Counted from the stretch's first letter, positions 33,411 to 45,071 are shown. The stretch: 64,000 bases of DNA from Flabesymbios commensalis (GCA_964017125.1 OZ024902.1:100346796-100410795), one strand, 5' to 3'. A program made the numbers and translations. The notes: a model not told the origin generated them from the letters alone.

Positions 33411-35191
33411 GGGGAGAGTGGGGCATGTCCGCACACTGGGGTATGTCCACATGTCTCAGTATATTACAATAAAGCGCTACCTGGTGAATGAAATGATTTA
33501 CACCAGATACATTTAGTATGAGATTCTTTCCTCCAAGCTGTTTTCATTTGATAGATATGATGTCTTGATTACTGGAAACAAAAAATGATTTTAACGTCCG
33601 AAGAAGTTATTTTAGTAGCTTGTGGCGAAGGTTCTAGCTATTGAACTTTTCAAATGTACTGACAGACCAAGGTTCCCATATATGCTGTGTTATTTGTATG
33701 ATCTATGTGTGAACTGAATATCGCTGTTCACTGCTGTCATGGCCGATAATGCAATAATAATTGCCCAATACTGTATGGGGCATGTCCACCCTGGGCGAAT
33801 ATGCCCCAGTCCCAGTGTGGATATGCCCCTCGTGGGGCATATCCGCCCTGTGTGGACATGCCCCATGACACAAACACTAATCAGTGATTAATTAATTTGG
33901 TTAGTATTTATTATAAAATTATACAACTGCATGCTAATATTAAATCAGGGTTTTCTTTCCACCTTGACTGCAGGGTAAGCGTTTGTGCACATGCTGACAA
34001 TCAGATAGATCTCTCCAGTGGTCCACAGTGGCTATAACCCAGACAGCAACGTGATGGTGGGCCACCTGTGGTACACCTCCTAATGCCACCTGTTGCCATT
34101 GGTGGCCCACCACATGGATGTCCAGCTGATAGTGGGTGGCACACTAGCTATTTTGTTTGCCGTTGGTGGACTACCGATGGTCTATCAGTGGCAAATCCCA
34201 CCCTCTGATTGCCGCCTGATTGCCACTGGTGGTCCTCCAGTGGCGTTTTTGTCGCTCATAGCCACTGGTGGACCACTGGAGTGATATTGTCTGGGAAGCG
34301 GCAAAAAGCCACTGGTGGACCACGTACCCACCAGCGGCACACAGGCGGTAATCAGAGGGTTTGCATTTGTCACTGATGCACCACCGACGATACACCACTG
34401 TCAAACAATGTAGCTAGTGGGCCACCGGCTACCTGCTGGACATCCATGTGGTGGGCCACCAGTGGCAAACGGTGACGGGCTCCTGGTGTTACGTTTCTGT
34501 CTGGGATGGCGGTGGATGGTATGGGCACCACTGGCAGAGGTGGCTGCAGTCAGTGGGCCACCAGTGGTCAATAGATGTGTTGACGGACCGCTGACTGTGT
34601 TATATCTGGTTGTAGAAACCTATCAAGTTACAATGTGTGCGTAAATCCTACATAGGCCCTGCACACTGATAATTAAATGATCACATCCTGAACCCCAAAT
34701 CTTGCCCAAGACCTTCAAGTTAGGATTTTGCAATATTATTTTGAGCATCCCCCCCCCCACCCTCCCTTACTCTGCTTTGATTTAAACAAATTTACCTTGG
34801 CTGGCTCTCTGTTTTGTTGTCTTTACTTATATACCGGTATTAAAAATATCTATTATGATGTTGTTTTCAATGCTTTTCTGTGTGTCATTTATTTCTATTA
34901 AATCCAGGGCTTGTTTATTACCACTATGTGGTATGTCCACCTCCCACTGTGGGGCATATCCACACACCCCATGTGGACATGCCCCTTGTGCGGGGCATGT
35001 CCACATACCAAGCTCTAATCATCATTTAGTGGAATGCGTTGATTCAATGAAATTTATCAGAGGTTGGTCTGGAGAATTACCAAGGTATATTGTAAACTCA
35101 TATTTACACAAGAGTATTTAACGTTTATTATTATTAATTCATCTGATATTGGACAAGTATGTTAGGTGTGTGGACATGCCCCACTCTCCCC
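33411..35191. mobile_element. TA-flanked DNA element with GGGGAGAGTGG ends (1781 bp)
   Basis: GGGGAGAGTGGGGCATGTCC at 33411 is mirrored by GGACATGCCCCACTCTCCCC ending at 35191, each bordered by TA. Subterminal GGGGCATRTCC and its complement recur many times (about 33778-33870 and 34930-35010). The centre (34040-34600) is a GGCCACCAGTGG minisatellite. No transposase was found. It interrupts a palindromic array whose halves flank it, so it inserted later. Confidence 0.8.
34040..34600. repeat. GGCCACCAGTGG minisatellite inside the TA element
   Basis: Dense, irregular copies of CCACTGGTGG/CCACCAGTGG, spaced about 15-45 bp and present in both orientations, raise the GC content well above the surroundings. 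Open frames on both strands here are products of the repeat. Confidence 0.7.
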
Positions 35192-35192
35192 T

Positions 35193-35560
35193 ATATATTA
35201 CAACAGTTTTAAGCCCATTTCAGTGTTAAACACCCATGCACTCAAATGGGCTTAAAACAAGAGCACTATAAAAGATCCAATTTATTAGATAATTTATTAC
35301 TCCAGTTTTAATCCGATTTCACTGTTAACCACCCACTCAAATGGGCTTAAAACAGAAGTAATATATAAGATCCAAATTATTAGATTCTTATATATTACTC
35401 CCCTTTTAAGCCCACTTCACTGTTAAACACCCACTCAAATGGGCCTCAAGCAGGAGTTAAGATCCAAATTATTAAATTCTTATAAATTATATATTACTCC
35501 TGTCTTAAGCCCATTTGAGTGGGTCTCTAACATGGGCTTAAAACAGGAGTAATATATATA
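35193..35560. repeat. Palindromic TATATTACTCC tandem array, right portion
   Basis: About four units of roughly 90-110 bp, each with TATATTACTCC, TTTTAAGCCCATTTCACTGT, AACACCCACTCAAATGGGC and GTAATATATAAGATCCAA. TTAAGCCCATTT pairs with AAATGGGCTTAA inside each unit, so each can fold. Confidence 0.75.
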
Positions 35561-35761
35561 GCAGTCAGCTACACTCCTACAGAAATTTTTACATGACATG
35601 TTAATCACTAGGTGGCGCCCCAACATCATGTGACGCCCTAAAAATCGTTAATTTAAAACAGGAAGTCAAGATATTGCCTTAAACTCTAAAGTTAAAGGGT
35701 TAGGCCTAGGCTAATAATGCACATTCAATGGCTCACTAAAATGATTCAGTGTCCGACTCAC

Positions 35762-35782
35762 ACTGACCTGCTGACTGAACAT
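35762..35782 (-). CDS. GPX4: Possible first coding exon of the GPX gene
   Basis: On the minus strand ATG TTC AGT CAG CAG GTC AGT is followed by GTGAGT, a good donor. Its phase (0) matches the phase at which exon 2 of the GPX gene must begin. This would add MFSQQVS. An in-frame stop lies just upstream, so the ATG would be the first. A different donor (CAG|GTCAGT) also keeps phase. The intron would span 3.4 kb of nested repeats. The exon is short and unsupported by homology, so it is only a candidate. Confidence 0.22.
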
Positions 35783-36752
35783 TACTGGAGTTTAGAACTA
35801 GTTTAGGCCTATACAGTAACGTTTAATACACATGTTGAGCAGAGCCACATGGCATTGAACTTTACTGACCTGACCTATGCCCTAGGCTAGGCCTAGCTCT
35901 AGGACCTGGCAGGAGACTTACTGTTTTACATATCATATGCATATGACATCATGACAAAAGTGGGCTAGATCTGACCCATTTTTATTGTATTTGAAGCATT
36001 GATAATCTACAAACAACAAAAAAGGCTACGTTTTTTACCATTTTTAATCGACAGCCCAAACGGCCTAAGAGTGCCCTTGTCGCACCGGGAACCGGTCTGA
36101 GTGAGTGGCGAAACAGGTTTGCTGAATGGACAGGCGTCAGGTGTGAATCTAGGTCTGTTCAACTTTATCAGTTCATGTCAACTGGTCAAGGCTCAGCAAC
36201 AAGTGGTGCGTACGCATGCGGGTTTATCATGTGTAGGCCCTATATCATGTCTTGCTAGATTCTGTCACATTTATATAACGATACTCAATAGGCAAAGTTC
36301 CACACATAACATGTACACTGATGTATACAGCAGTGACCACTGGTGACTGTACTCAGCAGCTCAGGGGGGTAGGCCTACTCTAAATAAATGTACGCGACAT
36401 CAAGCATGTACAACGAATACGCCTTTATAACTTTCTTCAGTCGGTATCTTCTATGCATCTTCTAAAAGAACTGTTAATATCGTCAAAATCAGATTGAAAT
36501 AATATTTGTTTACATTGTTTGGGTGAAAATTTGTTAGCCTATAAATATAGACTATAATTCTATACGGCTCCTAAATAGTTTTCTTACCGGTATTTCAAAT
36601 CGTGTCGGAAGAAACAAGTGTAAATCAATGCGGACCACATAGATCTAGTCTAGATATGTTAGTGGATTTTCTTACTCAGTTAGGCTACTGATTTGAAATT
36701 TGGTATTTTTGGTCCTGTTGTTATCTGTGTATTATAGAAATTACAGATATTT
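35783..36752. other. Intergenic, possible GPX promoter region; nothing firm
   Basis: Less repetitive than its surroundings and containing several AGGCCTA palindromes. No promoter motif stands out. Confidence 0.3.
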
Positions 36753-36992
36753 ACCCTAAAAGTGGGCGAATAGCCCAGCTGACCGACCTGCTTAATGTTT
36801 GACAACTAATTGCCCAGCAATAGGCCTATGTATAATGCTCACAGCGCATTTGACGTGTTTTAAATAAACGCTTGCGCTGTCTGCGTCTGCTGGTCATATG
36901 AGAGTGTGTGTTTCAGAGCGAGGTGGCAGGTGACCTCTGGTCAATCCCATGACCAGTGACCACCGACCCCTCGATTGCTGGTGCATTAGCAC
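36753..36992. repeat. Dispersed repeat, copy shared with 42419-42654
   Basis: CCCTAAAAGTGGGCGA, CCGACCTGCTTAATGTT, AATTGCCCAGCAAT, GTGACCTCTGGTCAAT, CATGACCAGTGACCACCGAC and GATTGCTGGTGCATTAGCAC follow the same order as at 42419. The family is unknown. Confidence 0.75.
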
Positions 36993-37295
36993 AGACAATG
37001 ACGAAACTCCAACACTTCTCCCCATTTAATAAAAGCAGGAAGGTAACGAATTTAATTCCACAACATAGAAACGGAAAACGTCGTGATTGAACTAATTTTT
37101 AATGACGGACATGAATTATATGAGTTGACCTTTGTTCCATGAATAGCCTAATAGTAAAACCAACACATTAGGTTGTAATCAACAAAGTAATTGTTGTTAG
37201 CTGGGAGTGATAATTATAGTGGATTTATTTTTCTCCACAAATATGGTGCTAATGAGCCAAGTTTATCATATTTTAGAAAATGACCCACCCGAATT

Positions 37296-37570
37296 ACCAG
37301 TTCACAAAGTAGTGGTTGATTTAGGTTTATATTTAGGCTACCGTTAATTTGTTCAGAGCACAGGTGTGTGTGGCATCGACAGATGAATCGTACGGCATGA
37401 AGAGATGCATCAGCGAGAACAGGATAATTTAGACCTAGACATTTACACTTACACATTGAAGCGTGAATACTGTAGGGACCAGTTCACAAAGTAGTGGTTG
37501 ATTTAGGTTTATATTTAGGCTACCGCTAATTTGTTCACTTACACATTGAAGCGTGAATACTGTAGGGGCC
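37296..37570. repeat. Tandem duplication with internal deletion
   Basis: The block ACCAGTTCACAAAGTAGTGG...CCGYTAATTTGTTCA occurs at 37296-37355 and 37478-37536. CACTTACACATTGAAGCGTG...GTAGGG occurs at 37446-37477 and about 37536-37567. The second copy lacks the roughly 90 bp that separates the blocks in the first. Confidence 0.8.
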
Positions 37571-38616
37571 TATCCAGGACAATATAAAGTCCCCACCATG
37601 ATCAGGATTATTTCTCAGAATTATCCAGCAAATTGGATGAAATAACGAACTTAGTAGAATTCGTACTAACTGGAAAATGGATAGAAATAAACATAATTAC
37701 ACGCACCCACCCCCACAATGAAAAAGTGTAGGAATCTATCCACTTGAATTGGTAGACTTGGCGTATCCTAATACCGATAGTTATAATCGAGAGACGAAGT
37801 GTTTATAATTATGCAAATTTACAAATAATATATTTTATTTGCTTCGCTGGAGGGAAAACCTTGGGGATTAACCCTGGGTGAAAAAAACTTCAGCACATTT
37901 TATGAATCATTAGGATTTCGAATACATGTATAACCCTCAGTAATTTAGAAGTTTAATAATTAGATTAGATGTTTGCAACTGCTCAGTATACAAAAACTGT
38001 TTATCAGTATTTCCACAATGGGGAAACATCTCTGACATCTTATGGACAAGCACAGCGTGTCAAAACACACTTCAGATCACTATTAAAAACATTCAACATC
38101 AAGCTGCAGACAAAAGCATCACCAACACAATTGAACATCCCCCAAACCAGTATCAGCAAATGCTGCCGGCCTGTAATCAGGGGCAATGAACAACGTGTCA
38201 AACAACAGTTACCACACTGCAGCAATCATAGATATACAGATGCACAAAAGAAACGAAGCACGAAAAAATAGGCATACAATGGTTAAAACTAAAATCAGGT
38301 GACCAACCCAGAGCTTTGTACATTAAAGATATGCATTCACAACTCACACCACTGTGCACAATTCCTTTTGCCACACACAAAGATATAATGATGGACGTCA
38401 ACATGCATGTTATGTATTACATATATGATAATATTACATTCACAGCTTGCACCAAATGCAGGTGTGAATAATTACAGGCAGTGTCTAATATTGTCACTTA
38501 GAGGGATAACGGTCATCATGACTAGCGTATGTATACATATACGCGATTTCTCATGACAATTATTTTTTTGTTACGGAGTTCAAATTATTTACTTCTACCC
38601 GCCTCCCTTATTACAA
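37571..38616. other. Intergenic, nothing recognised
   Basis: The 100-codon plus frame 37969-38271 has no recognisable domain. Its continuation is broken and it lacks obvious splice partners. Confidence 0.3.
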
Positions 38617-38790
38617 GTAGTAGTAGTAAATCATTGCTTTACGTCATTTTTTGGTCTTTTTAGTGACATTGTAATACGGTACGATAAAAACGTTGTAGTC
38701 AATTGATGAGATGAATGATGTACAGATAATGATGTGAGGGTGAGGGTGATAGGGCATGGTGGCTCATTGAGAGCATTGTCTTTATTACAA
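38617..38790. repeat. Dispersed repeat shared with 8930-9090
   Basis: Near-identical order of AGTAGTAAATCATTGCTTTA, GTGACATTGTAATACGG, CGATAAAAACGTTGTAGTCA, GATGAATGATGTACAGAT and GATAGGGCATGGTGGC. It sits directly 3' of the coiled-coil frames on the minus strand. Confidence 0.65.
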
Positions 38791-38844
38791 AAAGAATTTG
38801 GTGACATGCTAGGATCAGTCTGTAACTTAGCTTTGTCTGGTGCG

Positions 38845-39700
38845 TTAGGTGTTAATAGCTTTTTTCCTCCTAATTGTTCTATAACACTCTGACGTCCAGA
38901 AAGTAGTGACAATCGAGTATTGCACAATATCTAGCTGTAAACAGCTCCACAGGAGGGCCGCTTCAAAGTCTTTGTTTCTCATCATCAAATTTGCCAGTTT
39001 ATACTCTCGATCACGGGACTCGATTAAGAGAGCATCACATTTCAGATGTGACAAGTGTAAACAGCGTTTTAGATTTGTTAATTTCGCATTGCGAACAGCA
39101 ATCAATCTCTTGCACTTTACATAGCGATCTTTCACGTTACTGATGGCTGCTTCCCGCCACCGTAACTTTGATCGAAGTGCCATGACATCATTGTTTTGAT
39201 TATTTAAATCGTCAATATTCCGCTGAGGTTTAGAGATGGTAATTTTTTGTTCATCTATTTCCTCTAACTTCAGCGTCTCTTTCTCTTTGTTTATCAGTTT
39301 AATTCAGTCATTCCTTTTCTCAAAATCAGATAACATAACATCCTGATTATTACACATTTCTTTTGATTTTGTCAGCGCATCTGACAGCTCAGATGCAAGT
39401 ACAGGCAATGCAGCAGCTTCGTTTTTCAAATGAGCTGCAGTTTCTTCTGCCTGCACTCGTTTAAAGAACTGATCAGAAATAGTGTGAGACCGACCAGCCA
39501 TTTACCAGCCATTTGCAAGGCGAGTTGTGCATTATCGTTGCAAACCTTGTCATTAGCACGTGTCAAACGCATCACATATTTCATTAAATAGTCAATAAAT
39601 GTATCTTTGAAAATAAAATGCTCCCGATAGTCATTTTCGAGTTTTTGAATTTTTAGTTCATACAGTCCTACATTAGATTTTGAATCCGAACTCGTAGACA
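38845..39700 (-). pseudogene. Interrupted coiled-coil reading frames of an unidentified element
   Basis: Three minus-strand frames lie in order: 39701-39426 (starts MSTSSDSKSNVGLYELKIQK), 39501-39304 (MAGRSHTISDQFFKRVQAEE) and 39183-38845 (MALRSKLRWREAAISNVKDR). All are rich in Lys, Glu, Leu and Asn with heptad-like spacing, suggesting one coiled-coil protein that is now broken in at least two places. I recognise no family. The repeated flank at 38617-38790 implies it belongs to a repeated element, not a single-copy host gene. Confidence 0.4.
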
Positions 39701-40099
39701 TGATTAGTGAACAATCACCGACAATGACTGCTGTGATTATAGCTGAACTAGAAAATAATCTATTGTATTAGAAGAAGAATAGGCTCAGTGGGCTTAATGT
39801 CAGCCTAGTGTACCCTGGTGGACGCAGATGACTGAGCAAGCGTACACGCTTCAACAACAAATAGTGTGCGACACAAAAGGTGTGAACTCAACCTTTTGGA
39901 AGGGTGTCAACCATCACAACAATTGTTTTTGAAATGCAGCCTTAATGTGGAACGAGTAATCACTAAAATGACAATTGATATAGGCAGAAATCAACGCTCA
40001 CAGCAAAAACTGTACGCAGAACAATGACCAGATATCTACAACCGATTTGACGAATGGCGCCCGGCTTGATAATCAGGGAAAGTGGGCAATGAGTCAGTA

Positions 40100-41890
40100 A
40101 ATAAGATGAGATAAATTTTATTTTCAATCGGCATGGTACAGTTAACAATAAAACATTAGCCTGAGGCTATTCAAGCGATCTGTGGTACTAAGAATAACAT
40201 AACAATATCACATAGTATGCATCACATCACATTCAAAACATTATATACGGTATTTCTAGACCTGTATTAAAAATATCACATTCTCTTCATTATTATACAA
40301 CTAATATTATATTATAGTCAAATTATCAATTACTATATTATCGTATATACTTATATACATAAATTGTAGCACAATGGTTTAATCACAGAGATAAGATTAT
40401 AAATAAAATATCACAGTTACACTATATAAAAAATAAATTAAATTAATGACGTCCTGCATCAATTTATAATTATAATTAAATGCAAAGATGGATTAAATAA
40501 TTATCCTACAATACTTAAGATCCTTGACATAGTTAAAAATAGCATGATAATAAATAAATAATAATAATAATATAGGCCTATTATAGTCAAATTATCAATT
40601 ACTATATTATTGTATATACTCTTATATATATAAATTATAGCACAATAGTTTTATCACAGAGCAGAGATTATGACTAAAATATCACAGTTACATTATATAA
40701 AATTTTAGTTAATGACATCCTGCATCTATGTATAAATATAATTAAAAGCAAAGATTAAATAATTATCATAGGGTATTTTAAGATCCTAGACATAGTTTAA
40801 AATAGCATGATAATAAATAAATAATAATAAAAGAGCTATAAAATAGCTATGTTATTTATTAGCAATTTTCACATTTGTGCTGGCTTCTGTGTATGTCTGA
40901 CCACTTGTTTATTCTCGTTTTGAAGTTTTGCAGAGAGGTAGCATTGCGTGTGCGTTCTGGCAGAGTGTTCCAGATCCTAGGGGCCATATAAGCAAATGAA
41001 TTTAGACCATGTCTTGTTGATTTAAACAAAGGCAGGTGAAATTTAGAATTTTGTATTGGTCTTATTAGTTCTATCAAATATCTAGGAGCCAGATTGTTTT
41101 TAATTGTGTATGTCTGAATCGCAATGTTTCTTTCTCTCCCCAATTTCAAGCTTGGCATTTTGGATTTGCTAAGAAGAGAATCATAATCTGAAGTATAGTC
41201 ACCGCAAACAAAACGCAGCCCTCTCTCCTGAGTTTTCCATCTTTTTAGTGTTCCCCACTCCACAAAAAATGCCACACACTGCTAGAGAACTGGATATGGC
41301 ACTATATATGAAACAGCGAAATATTGTCTTTCTATAGTTGATACTTATATATGGAGAGAGCCTTTTTAAGGCATTTAAATGGTTGCCAGTTTTTTTACAA
41401 ATCTGTTGTATATGTGTGTCGTAATTTAGATTTTTATCCAGATTTATTCAAAGAAGCTTAACATATTCTTCAGCAACTAGTGTACGTGATGTCATCAATT
41501 TCAAATTTTAATTCCATGTCTGCGGATGCCAGAAAAATTGCCTGAAATTTGTGGGAATTTGTCAGCATTTCATTTAAAGTAAACCAATTGATGGCAGCCT
41601 TGGATTCAATCTGGAGAGTTCGTACAACCAGCTGTTGTGAGGACTCTATGGCATTAATGGTATTGTCATCGGCGTAGTTTACAAGCTATGCTTTTTTGGT
41701 AAATTTGGACATGTCATTAAGGAAAATGTTGAATAAATTAGGCCCCAGGATAGAACTCTGGGGTACTCCTTTAAAAATATCAGCCCATTCACTTGTGCCA
41801 TTTCCAATTTTCCAAAGACAACAAGTAACAGCTAAATAATTCAATAAATGTACAATAAATGTGGTCAAGTGTGGATGTTATTACATCTGT
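40100..41890 (-). mobile_element. 5'-truncated LINE (CR1/Jockey-like)
   Basis: On the minus strand IFKGVPQSSILGPNLFNIFL (reverse transcriptase motif B, with Gly replaced by Ser in the usual VPQG) lies at about 41690-41790. It is followed after interruptions by the 138-codon C-terminal frame 41275-40859 (LRFVCGDYTSDYDSLLSKSK, then APRIWNTLPERTRNATSLQN). The 3' UTR is AT-rich with an internal duplication, and the copy appears to end near 40100 with AATAAAATTTATCTCATC. There is no endonuclease, so it is a dead truncated copy. Confidence 0.75.
40311..40835. repeat. 269-bp tandem duplication in the LINE 3' region
   Basis: The segment beginning ATTATAGTCAAATTATCAAT at 40311 starts again at 40580 and runs nearly in step (CACAGTTAC, TCCTGCATC, CATAGTT, AATAGCATGATAATAAATAA). 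A few small differences show that it is not very recent. Confidence 0.8.
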
Positions 41891-42418
41891 CAATAAAATT
41901 ACAAAATAAACTTAAAATAGGCATATTGTCCCGTGTCGGGACATTTAAGCTACACGATGTTGGCGTAATGGCGTGACAGATGCCACCAACTCACCCACAC
42001 CCTACACAAAAATGATGTCGGTATATATTATTGTCGATCAATCATCCATGGTGTCACAGGAATGACTGGTCATGTGTCACCAGTGGACATTGCCATTATA
42101 ATACCAAAATACATACAGTAATATAGCAATATAGTATGACGAGAATACATGGTAAGATGTTACATAAAAATAAAAGGTAGAACATTTAATCTAAATACAT
42201 CAATTTCTAACCGATATCACTATTAGGCATAATTAATAGGCATATAACTGAATACAAATATTTACATAGTATAAAAAATATTAAAACTTAGCCTTTATAA
42301 TTCGAAACCAATTCACACAAGACGGACTGTGCCGAAAATAAAAAATGGCTTCCCCGCGAAATTAATGTATATTCATAAAAATTGTATCTCGTCGCCAATG
42401 TAGAAATTACATGTATTC

Positions 42419-42654
42419 GCCCTAAAACTGGGCGAGTAACCCAGATTACCGACCTGCTTAATGTTGGACAACTATAATTGCCCAGCAATATATAATGCAC
42501 ACAAGCGCATTTGCCGTGTTTTAAACGAACGTCCTGCGCTGTCTGCGGCTGCTGGTCAAATCAGACTGGGTGCTTCGGTGTGAGGCGGCATGTGACCTCT
42601 GGTCAATCACATGACCAGTGACCACCGACTCTTTGATTGCTGGTGCATTAGCAC
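42419..42654. repeat. Dispersed repeat, second copy; interrupted by the LINE
   Basis: Matches 36753-36992 up to GCATTAGCAC and then meets the LINE tail. The motifs that follow in the first copy (AATGACGAAACTC, then CTTCCCCATTT) reappear beyond the LINE at about 49320-49382, which suggests the LINE inserted into this copy. Confidence 0.7.
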
Positions 42655-43083
42655 CGGACAGACAGACAGACAGACAGATAGCTTTATTCCACCAATATAT
42701 AATACAATATGGTGAGGGAGAGTCCTTTTAAGACATAAGCACATGTCGCTATCAAAGGAGCCACCCTACAACAATGATAAACAATGAATTACATTATATA
42801 TAAAATATACATATCGGCCGGTAATGTGAGTAAGAAAGTTGCTTAACGTCACTTATTGAACGGGACGGTCAGGGAAGTGACTGTGTTATTCATTAAAAAC
42901 AGTGCAAACTGTAGATAGAAATGAATGATGTACAGATGATGAGATGAGGCTGAATATATATCATAGAATTACAATAAAAACGCGGGACATATTTGATACT
43001 AACATGTTCGAGAAAAGTGGTTCCATGGGTTAAAGTCATCAGATTTATATATATTTTATAGGGAGGAAACACATAGCGGTTTC

Positions 43084-43190
43084 CCAGCAAACACGAGACG
43101 ACGAACCACTGCTGATCCAATGCCGGCCCATCATCTCCGACTCTGTGCCAACACTAAATCAACACCGGCCCAGCGTCCGGTGTTTGCTGA
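43084..43190. repeat. CAGCAAACAC-ended hairpin nested near the LINE 3' end
   Basis: CCAGCAAACACGAGACG at 43084 is mirrored by CCGGTGTTTGCTG ending at 43189, with GATCCAATGCCGGCCC and CAACACCGGCCC inside. It is the same family as the repeats at 1-690 and 51784. Confidence 0.65.
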
Positions 43191-43580
43191 GAATACATCA
43201 CTATATTTAACATGTTTAGTATATTCATTTATACAAAAGTATAATAAGATTAAATCATTTATGAGTACAATGAACAAATGGTTTTAAATAGATATACATT
43301 ATTATTATGCTTACATAATATGGCATACAATATGATAGTCATAATGAAATTGTTCATATAAATCGACGCGAATTTATTCTTCTATATAATAATACATACA
43401 TGTATGAAAAACAAAACATAATTAATTGCAGAGCATAATAAAAGTTATGACAGTCGACATTTATACAGTGCATACAATTATATTATATATTTGTATTGAA
43501 TTAGTTTCGAAACATAGACAATATAACTTGTTCCTATATACATATATTAGTTGCATCTATAAAAAGATTTATTTAACTAA

Positions 43581-44180
43581 TCACCTATTATGACAAACGT
43601 AACAATTGTTTAGTCTGCACGATGACTCATATTGATCAATAGTTATTTTCTTAAAATAAGTCATAGAACCGTGTAAGCTATGTGTGTTTACTTTTCCGAT
43701 AATATGGTTTGAAGTATTTATTGCTGTTTCTATTGCACTGTATCGGATACATTTCCTTGCGAATTCGTGATTTGTACTGGGCAAGCGTAATTTATTTTTG
43801 TGGCGTGTAGGATATGGGTGAGTATCCAGGCCATGGTCGTTGGTCATGTTGCGGAAATATGACGGCAGCTGGTTATTTTTCAGTTGATGATAAAATTTAG
43901 GATCTTGGAGTGTGTGTATATCTTTAATTTTTAGTAGTTGAAGTTTTTTAAACAATGGTTCTGAATGACAATTAAATTTACCAAGGCAAATTATTCTAAC
44001 TGCTTTTTTCTGTAGCTTGTAGAGTCTATCAGTTTGATATCCCCAGGCTAAGATACCATAATTTAAATGACTGAGTACAAAAGAGTTATACAAGAGATAT
44101 AGGGTATCTTGTGGTAGGCAACGTTTTAATTTGTTTATTATCCCAATAGATCTAGAAATTTTGTTGGCAATTTTATTCAC
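43581..44180 (-). CDS. LINE reverse transcriptase C-terminal domain
   Basis: 199 codons, starting MNKIANKISRSIGIINKLKR and containing LYLLYNSFVLSHLNYGILAW, LQKKAVRIICLGKFNCHSEP and HPYPTRHKNKLRLPSTNHEF. This is the thumb/connection region that follows the catalytic palm in CR1/Jockey-like elements. It is displaced in frame from the palm ORF, which ends at 44190. Confidence 0.8.
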   Translation of the reverse strand: MNKIANKISRSIGIINKLKRCLPQDTLYLLYNSFVLSHLNYGILAWGYQTDRLYKLQKKAVRIICLGKFNCHSEPLFKKLQLLKIKDIHTLQDPKFYHQLKNNQLPSYFRNMTNDHGLDTHPYPTRHKNKLRLPSTNHEFARKCIRYSAIETAINTSNHIIGKVNTHSLHGSMTYFKKITIDQYESSCRLNNCYVCHNR

Positions 44181-44189
44181 ATGGTTTTT

Positions 44190-45071
44190 TCAAGTAAGAT
44201 GTTCGTTTAGTTGAATGCCTAAGTAATTAAATTCTTGAACACGTTCAATTTCTGTCCCAATTATTTGTAGAAGAGGACATTCAACTTTTTTTTGAGGCTT
44301 GTGGAATATCATTAGTTTTGTTTTTGTTGCATTTAGGGAAAGTTTATTGGCTCTTAGCCAGTCATTTATTTTGCTCAAATCTGTATTGATATTTTCGGAG
44401 AATTGCTCATTAAACTTAAAAACATTCAGGGTGCTATTAAGGGCCGTATCGTCGGCGTAGATTATGAATTTAAAAAGTTTACTCGCTTTTGAAATATCAT
44501 TAATGTATATTATAAACAATAGGGGACCTAATATTGAACCTTGTGGTACTCCGGTAATAATTCTGTTTTGTGTGGATGCAACATTTTCAAATTCTACGTA
44601 TTGTTTTCGATCAGTCAAATAACTTTTCATTATGTTTAACGCTGGACCATTGAAACTATAGTTATTCAATTTGTGTAGTAGAATTTTATGATCTAATGTG
44701 TCAAATGCCTTTGATAGGTCAATAAATATATTTAATGGTGTATTACCTTTATCTAGTTCCTGTGAAATTCTATCCACTAATACTAATGCTGCATGTTCGG
44801 TAGAGTGTTTTTTCCTAAACCCATACTGACTGTCGTTGTATAGATTATGAGAGGAAAAATATTCGTCAATTTGATTAAATAAAACACGTTCGAATATTTT
44901 TGCGATAGCTGGCAATATAGAAATGGGTCTGTAGTTGTCGATTTTAGTATCATCCCCCTTTTTATGTATCGGGATCACTTTGGCTAGTTTGAGCTTGTCA
45001 GGAAATGTTCCAGAAAGTATAGACTGGCTTCTGATGAGGGTAATTGGTTGGCTTATTTCATTCTTGATCAT
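44190..45071 (-). CDS. LINE reverse transcriptase palm domain
   Basis: 293 codons. Conserved blocks appear in order: KVIPIHKKGDDTKIDNYRPI, GFRKKHSTEHA, FIDLSKAFDTLDHKILL (motif A), GVPQGSILGPLLFIIYIND (motif B), IIYADDTALN (motif C, catalytic YADD) and NKLSLNATKTKLMIFHK. All catalytic aspartates are present. The true frame begins upstream of the first Met, in the spacer at 45072-45660, which reads SILSGTFPDKLK-like polymerase leader sequence. Confidence 0.88.
   Translation of the reverse strand: MIKNEISQPITLIRSQSILSGTFPDKLKLAKVIPIHKKGDDTKIDNYRPISILPAIAKIFERVLFNQIDEYFSSHNLYNDSQYGFRKKHSTEHAALVLVDRISQELDKGNTPLNIFIDLSKAFDTLDHKILLHKLNNYSFNGPALNIMKSYLTDRKQYVEFENVASTQNRIITGVPQGSILGPLLFIIYINDISKASKLFKFIIYADDTALNSTLNVFKFNEQFSENINTDLSKINDWLRANKLSLNATKTKLMIFHKPQKKVECPLLQIIGTEIERVQEFNYLGIQLNEHLT

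Noticed and set aside
34093-34644. Several long frames on both strands
   Set aside because: They are created by the GGCCACCAGTGG minisatellite, whose unit lacks stops in several frames.
36587-36640. Alternative GPX first exon (MWSALIYTC...) with a GTAAGA donor
   Set aside because: It ends in phase 2, which does not match the phase 0 start of exon 2.
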